NCBI GenBank assembly: GCA_001599355.1
Contig: BCGQ01000001.1
Coordinates: 65,135 to 129,134 of the forward strand
Reading direction: 5' to 3'
From: Nakazawaea peltata
Taxonomy: Eukaryota > Ascomycota > Pichiomycetes > Alaninales > Pachysolenaceae
DNA: 64,000 nucleotides
Below the pieces are notes generated by a model, which was given only the letters and a program-made list of their open reading frames with translations, had not been told where the DNA came from and searched no databases. This document shows, piece by piece, positions 59,315-64,000 of the stretch (position 1 is the first letter of the stretch; every line of letters starts with the position of its first letter). Both the position numbers and the translations under genes were made by a program.

Positions 59315-60598
59315 ATTATTCTTTTTGTTTGCGTGTGTTAATCGGTTTAGTTTTTTGGTTTTATAATTTTAGTTTTATATTATGATCTGTATAACAGCGT
59401 TATAGCTTAAGGTTCTATTTTATTTCTATAAATGAATTGGTGTAGGTGTTAATGTGGGGCTTGGCCATTAATTGCGGCAGTTGCGGCAATTACGGCAACA
59501 ATTTGGTTGCGAGACTGTTGCTGTTAGTTGTAATTGATGTTTCGTATTATGCTGTGGAGAAATGGATTAATTCATAAAATGCAGTCAATTGAGAGGAGTT
59601 GAAAAGAGGGGTAAATGGACAGATAAAACTGGGAGAGTAATCATATAGACTGTAAAGTGAGAGGATATGTAGTTTGAATCATTTGAATTTTAAAATCTGG
59701 AAATTTCAATGTCTTTGAAATACTTAGTATCTCTTTATCGTATTTTTATCTATTAAATTTTATAAAATATATATCTTTATGTTAGAATAGGTGGGATAGA
59801 GGAAACTGAGGAAATGATTCCACTAAAAAATCAAAATAAAGAGATTCTGACAACATAATAGCAAAGAGCAAGCAATTTACTTTGGAATCGAGTGGCAAAC
59901 CAATATTTACTATGGTCATGACTTACTATTATCGCAATATTTGAATCAGCAGATCCAATATTAATAATCTGCTCAATAAAATCTATCCATTTAATAAATT
60001 GCTTATTGAGAACAGTACCCCCATTTAAATTTTTATACCAAATAAAAGCAAGAAAATATCTCAATTCAGTAGATTCGGCCGATCGCATTTGCCTACTGCA
60101 TTTCCCGGATACATCTACCAAATACGTTTACCAAACATTCACCTGATACGTAAATCCCTCCAAGCAATACCGAACATTCTAGAAAAAATGCTGGTTTTAA
60201 CTCGCTAAGATCTACTAACAGAAGCGGAAAAGAGGAAAACTTAGACTTGAACGCACGACTTTTAAGAAGAGCATTGCATCATATATATAGAGAAGGCAGG
60301 GCTTGAATACAGATTCACATGGCAATACCTTAAGGTTACTCAAGTCACATAAGACACAGAAGGTTCACGGACGCAACTCACGCAACTCACATAACTCGCA
60401 ACAACCCACATAGCTCACAACCACTCACGCACAACTCATTCACTCACCCACTCACCCACTCACCAACTTCACTAAACTTCTCACTACTTTACACTTTTCT
60501 TGCTAAAAACCACAGCAAAATTTAACTAAAAAAAAGATCGAAAATAATTCTTAAAACTACACACATTAAGAAGCCATAGAGTTTACACCACAGCGGAT
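59315..60598. promoter_or_regulatory. H4 3' region and HSF1 promoter
   Basis: 1.28 kb. A GCGGCAGTTGCGGCAATTACGGC repeat run (about 59474-59498), an AT-rich middle with a minus-strand 96-codon open stretch at 59831-60121 lacking an ATG, the heat-shock element at 60172-60184, and a leader with CACTCACCCA repeats (60436-60470). Only the heat-shock element is an assignable site. Confidence 0.5.
60172..60184. promoter_or_regulatory. Three-unit heat-shock element upstream of HSF1
   Basis: GAA (60172-60174), two bases, TTC (60177-60179), two bases, GAA (60182-60184): a perfect alternating nGAAnnTTCnnGAAn element, 415 bp before the HSF1 ATG. Confidence 0.75.
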
Positions 60599-62350
60599 AT
60601 GTCCAATATATACGATATTGAGTCTGGAGAGTACGGCGCTAACGTCGAGGGAAACACCCCAACAGACCTCGGTACTTACCCTGAGGAAATCATCGATATG
60701 GGAACCACAGGGGTAAGAGGAACAAGAGCGGTTAATGACGATGAGGATGATGATGACGGCAATCTGCTGCTCACTTTGGCAAATTATTATCCTGTGAAGA
60801 GCACAGCCGCCGATTTGCCAGTCTTATCGGATTCTCTGATTTCTGGTGCCCCTGGTCTTGTAGATGACACCAAACTGCTTGCCAGATTACCCTTGGCGGG
60901 TAGTTCGGGGTCCGTCCCTGGAGCTACAGCAGCGGCTCTCAATAAGTTGAAGAAATCGAAACAGAAAAAGCCTCTGAGTGGTCCTAAATCAAGACCGGCT
61001 TTCGTGATGAAATTGTGGAGTATGGTGAACGATTCTCAAAATGAGAGCTATATCAAATGGCTGCCTGATGGTAAATCGTTTGTCGTGACAAATAGAGAGT
61101 CATTTATGAAGTTCATCTTACCGAAATATTTCAAACACAACAATTTTGCCAGTTTTGTTAGACAGTTGAACATGTATGGATGGCATAAAGTACAGGATGT
61201 CACCCATGAGAGTATTCACTCGGCTCAGAATCAACAACTGAACCCACTGAATGAGTATTGGCAATTTGAAAATGCCAACTTTATCAAGGATAGAGAGGAT
61301 TTATTGGACAATATTGTCAGAAATAAGTCTAGTAAAGAAGATGAAGATATCGATTTCAATGTGCTTATGTCCGAATTGGAGTCTATTAGAATGAACCAAA
61401 TTGCTATTATGGAAGATTTGAGAAGAGTAAGAGGAGACAACCAGTTACTTTGGGAGGAGAATTTCAGAGCTCGTCAAAGACATGACAAACAAACACAAGC
61501 TATTGATAAGATTATGAGATTCCTTAGTCAAGTTTATGGTAGTAGCAATAATAGGATTGAACTGCCGAATATGTTCAATTTTGGAGATTTAGTTCAAAGT
61601 ACAGGGGAACAATTACAAAAAACACAACCTCAACAGAGTACACAGAAACAGAACTCTGGTCAGAAAAGTTCTCAAGGTGGTCAAGTAAGTCCCGTAGCAG
61701 CTCTGCCTGTACAACAATCTCTGGAATTGGATAACGAGTTCCATAAACCTATGTTAATGCTTACACAGAATGGACACAAAAGAAATCTCAGCAATTCTAA
61801 CACCCCAACCAATATTTCTGAGCTTCTGGAAACTCCAGTTTCGAATCCTCTGATCCAAGAAATAATTAATGAAGATAATCAACTGTTGGCTCCGTCACCA
61901 AGAAGTTTGTTCCCAGAATTGGCCGTGGCCTCATCAGGTGGAGCTTCCAATGGAGATGTAACGACTTTGTCCAACCTGTCATCTTCTACATCTTTAGGAC
62001 CTAATGTTCCTTCGGATCCTCATTTCATAGATAAATTAGAGCAGAATATCGAGAAACAAGGCCAGTCGATCCTGCAAGTGAACGATTGGATCGCCAAACT
62101 CACCCTGGCCAACGATTCAAACGCCCTGATACCCGATATTGGAGATTATTCGACAGATTTTTACCCCCAATTGAAGGAAGATTTCCCAGCAGTACAAACA
62201 CCAGGAATATCCAACTTCAATATGGATGAATTCTTAGCCCCAACTCCACAAGAATTCGGATCCTACGACACCTCGAAGAAGAACGAAGAGATTGGTCGTA
62301 TCGACGAGATCGTCGATGACGAACCTCCTTCAAAGAAGCGGAAAAATTGA
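60599..62350 (+). CDS. HSF1: Heat shock transcription factor Hsf1
   Basis: 583 aa. Winged-helix DNA-binding domain at about 132-240: RPAFVMKLWSMVND, then ILPKYFKHNNFASFVRQLNMYGWHKV (the recognition helix). A leucine/isoleucine-rich trimerisation region follows (about 260-320). The N-terminus is acidic and the C-terminus (KKRKN) basic. Codon 155 (61061-61063) is CTG in W-CTG-P-D-G, where other HSFs have Ser (WSPDG). Known role: essential activator of chaperone genes. A heat-shock element in its own promoter suggests autoregulation. Other HSF-like fungal factors (Sfl1, Skn7) lack this exact domain and trimer layout. Confidence 0.93.
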   Translation: MSNIYDIESGEYGANVEGNTPTDLGTYPEEIIDMGTTGVRGTRAVNDDEDDDDGNLLLTLANYYPVKSTAADLPVLSDSLISGAPGLVDDTKLLARLPLAGSSGSVPGATAAALNKLKKSKQKKPLSGPKSRPAFVMKLWSMVNDSQNESYIKWLPDGKSFVVTNRESFMKFILPKYFKHNNFASFVRQLNMYGWHKVQDVTHESIHSAQNQQLNPLNEYWQFENANFIKDREDLLDNIVRNKSSKEDEDIDFNVLMSELESIRMNQIAIMEDLRRVRGDNQLLWEENFRARQRHDKQTQAIDKIMRFLSQVYGSSNNRIELPNMFNFGDLVQSTGEQLQKTQPQQSTQKQNSGQKSSQGGQVSPVAALPVQQSLELDNEFHKPMLMLTQNGHKRNLSNSNTPTNISELLETPVSNPLIQEIINEDNQLLAPSPRSLFPELAVASSGGASNGDVTTLSNLSSSTSLGPNVPSDPHFIDKLEQNIEKQGQSILQVNDWIAKLTLANDSNALIPDIGDYSTDFYPQLKEDFPAVQTPGISNFNMDEFLAPTPQEFGSYDTSKKNEEIGRIDEIVDDEPPSKKRKN

Positions 62351-62412
62351 AACCTTTTAATTCTTTTACCTGTTTTATAACTAAAATACATTAAGCATTA
62401 ATATAATACAAA

Positions 62413-64000
62413 TCATATAGGATCTAAATTATCGATCAAAAGATCTAACAACAGATCTTCGTCCATATCTCCCATGGCCACAACGTCATCATCTATTTTT
62501 TTCGAATCTATGTCTTCATCGTTATCGGTGTCACCTCCGTTGGTGGTTGATCTGTGGGAGACCACCAGCAGAGCAGCGGCATCGGCAGCGGCATCTCCCA
62601 ACGACGAACTACGAAGACATAATCTCATCAAATAACGGTACTTATCATGTTTGTAGTTTTGTTCCGAAGCAATTGTCGAAAGCATCCGATCCACAAGCAG
62701 TTGTCTTTTTACTTGGTACAAACTCAACTTGATGATATTGGTTAAAGTGTCTCCTTCATCTGAACTACCTGAGCTTTCTTCTTGTTCGGAAAGTTGTACT
62801 AAAGTAGCCAAATCCTTTGATTGAGATCTCTCAACCAATTTACGAAGTTGTAATTGACATTCTTGATATTCTTGCAGTTGTTGAATAGCCAACTCATTCA
62901 AATTAGGATTCAGTTCTAACTTGGATTCGATATCACGAATCTCTTGATTTAAAGAAGCGATCATCAGCTTGACCTCGTTGATCTCATCTTCCTTCTGTTG
63001 TAATTCATTATCGTACAGGTTCAGTAACTCATCGAGTCCATCACACATCTGATTAGCTACTACTTGGTTCAGTTGAATCAGCAGTTCACTATAATGAGGA
63101 ACTGGGACTATTCTTGGGACAGAAGTAGTAAGAGAGATAGATTGTTGCAGCAGCAGCAGTTGCAGTTGCAGATGGATCAGCTGATAATACGGATTAACTC
63201 CCAGTTGACTCTGTTGACTATGTTGAGATAATGGGAAATGATCGGTGGTTTGAGAAAGTTGATCTTCCACTTTAATTCCAGCTTTATTAGCCACATCGAT
63301 ACGAGCTCCATATTGCATCAAGATCTTGAGATATTTCTTAACACTCCCATGAGAAACCAAATGTAACAGAGTATTCCCATCATGGTCTTGTTTATTGACA
63401 TAATTCACCACTGTCTCTCTCAAATGATACAGAGAAACCTTCCCTAATAACATCTCCATATAATATCTAGCCAGACTTAATCTAATTTTGGAATTTGTAG
63501 AGATCAGAATCAAATGTAAGATAGTTTTCCCATCTAAAGACACACTTAAAAGACTCTCACGGAGCAATTCCAATAATTTCAGGAAAGTCCGTCTCTCATA
63601 CGGGTTAGTAAATAACACCGAACGCATTATTGGAATGAGTCCATCGTTATTGGTAATATTAGTATTAGCACCGGCCTGTAAGAGCAGTTCGGTCATCTTC
63701 AAATCTCCCACAGCACAAGCCCAATGTAACAGGGTATTGTTCTCTTTATCTACTCCATAATTGATATCGAAACCCGGAGGTGGACGGGTGAGAAATTCAG
63801 GTAATCTTGGTGAGTCACTAAGTCCATCGTCTGGGGTATAGAAATATTCGAGTAAGCTGTGTCTATAAGCTTGATACCAGGAAGGATGATCACGGGTATC
63901 GTCGTCATCATCCTCATCCTCTTCTTCATCTCGTCCCTCGTCATCAGCCTCTTCTCCCATATCATTATGTCCGTCTCCATACAGGTATCGTTGTTGGTAC
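62413..64000 (-). CDS. MBF/SBF cell-cycle factor subunit with ankyrin repeats (5' end outside window)
   Basis: The frame is open to the window edge (528 codons visible; the first visible ATG, 63960, is internal). After an acidic linker comes PEFLTRPPPGFDINYGVDKENNTLLHWACAVGD, the shared ankyrin block of Swi4, Mbp1, Swi6 and Cdc10, then PIMRSVLFTNPYERRTF and DGNTLLHLVSHG. A coiled-coil region (about residue 300-370 of the visible part) precedes the heterodimer-forming C-terminus (YKHDKYRYLMRLCL ... LLLDLLIDNLDP). The N-terminal DNA-binding region, if any, is outside, so Mbp1, Swi4 and Swi6 cannot be told apart here. Confidence 0.85.
   Translation of the reverse strand, partial: YQQRYLYGDGHNDMGEEADDEGRDEEEDEDDDDDTRDHPSWYQAYRHSLLEYFYTPDDGLSDSPRLPEFLTRPPPGFDINYGVDKENNTLLHWACAVGDLKMTELLLQAGANTNITNNDGLIPIMRSVLFTNPYERRTFLKLLELLRESLLSVSLDGKTILHLILISTNSKIRLSLARYYMEMLLGKVSLYHLRETVVNYVNKQDHDGNTLLHLVSHGSVKKYLKILMQYGARIDVANKAGIKVEDQLSQTTDHFPLSQHSQQSQLGVNPYYQLIHLQLQLLLLQQSISLTTSVPRIVPVPHYSELLIQLNQVVANQMCDGLDELLNLYDNELQQKEDEINEVKLMIASLNQEIRDIESKLELNPNLNELAIQQLQEYQECQLQLRKLVERSQSKDLATLVQLSEQEESSGSSDEGDTLTNIIKLSLYQVKRQLLVDRMLSTIASEQNYKHDKYRYLMRLCLRSSSLGDAAADAAALLVVSHRSTTNGGDTDNDEDIDSKKIDDDVVAMGDMDEDLLLDLLIDNLDPI

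Noticed and set aside
59831-60121. 96-codon minus-strand open stretch upstream of HSF1
   Set aside because: No ATG at the start, AT-rich, no neighbouring coding support or similarity I can recognise; a decayed fragment is possible but unsupported.

Overview
This is a nuclear chromosome window from a budding yeast, most likely of the CTG-Ser clade (Serinales, the Candida/Debaryomyces-type yeasts). It is gene-dense, with short intergenic spaces and few, tiny introns near gene starts carrying a perfect TACTAAC branch site, and its genes are single-copy yeast orthologs. The clade call rests on CTG codons at conserved small-residue positions: HSF1 W-CTG-P-D-G (Ser in other HSFs), ARL3 Y-Y-CTG-x-C-H-G (Ser in yeast Arl3), PRP16 CTG before N-Q-R-S-G (Ala in DEAH helicases), SKY1 CTG before L-D-Y (Gly in SR kinases) and three CTGs in the MTD1 nucleotide-binding region. 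Protein comparisons are from memory, so translations should be read with CTG as Ser. I see no rRNA or tRNA gene, no transposon or retroelement, no centromere or telomere. Layout: 0-12.5 kb holds the end of a transcription-factor-like gene, MSS51, ARL3 (spliced), TSA1, an ER cyclophilin, a Ser/Cys-repeat GPI wall protein, an MFS transporter, an exomer ChAP gene (spliced), TAF9 (spliced) and HNT2. 12.5-28.6 kb holds a mitoribosomal protein, MED6, an MNN1-type mannosyltransferase, MUP1, RNR1, PRP16, GYP1 and MTD1. 28.9-45.5 kb holds TRZ1, an HBS1/SKI7 gene with two in-frame 3' splice sites, a zinc-binding orphan behind a 1.7-kb intergenic region, RRP4, UFE1, VPS5, RPF2 and NUP133. 45.6-64 kb holds DAD2, SGO1, CDC21, a nucleoside deaminase, SKY1, RPN12, a PlsB/GPAM-type acyltransferase, GPI18, a DUF3445 protein, divergent histones H3 and H4, HSF1 and the C-terminal part of an ankyrin MBF/SBF subunit. 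Themes: a G1/S and chromosome-segregation set (RNR1, CDC21, DAD2, SGO1, H3/H4, an MBF/SBF subunit), several members with MluI cell-cycle boxes (ACGCGT-like) upstream; a sulfur-type promoter on MUP1; a three-unit heat-shock element upstream of HSF1. Convergent neighbours are extremely tight: 3 bp (RRP4/UFE1), 5 bp (SGO1/CDC21) and an overlap in which two stop codons share one CTAG (deaminase/SKY1). The most interesting locus is HBS1/SKI7, where an alternative acceptor inside the coding sequence would remove exactly 168 codons in frame.
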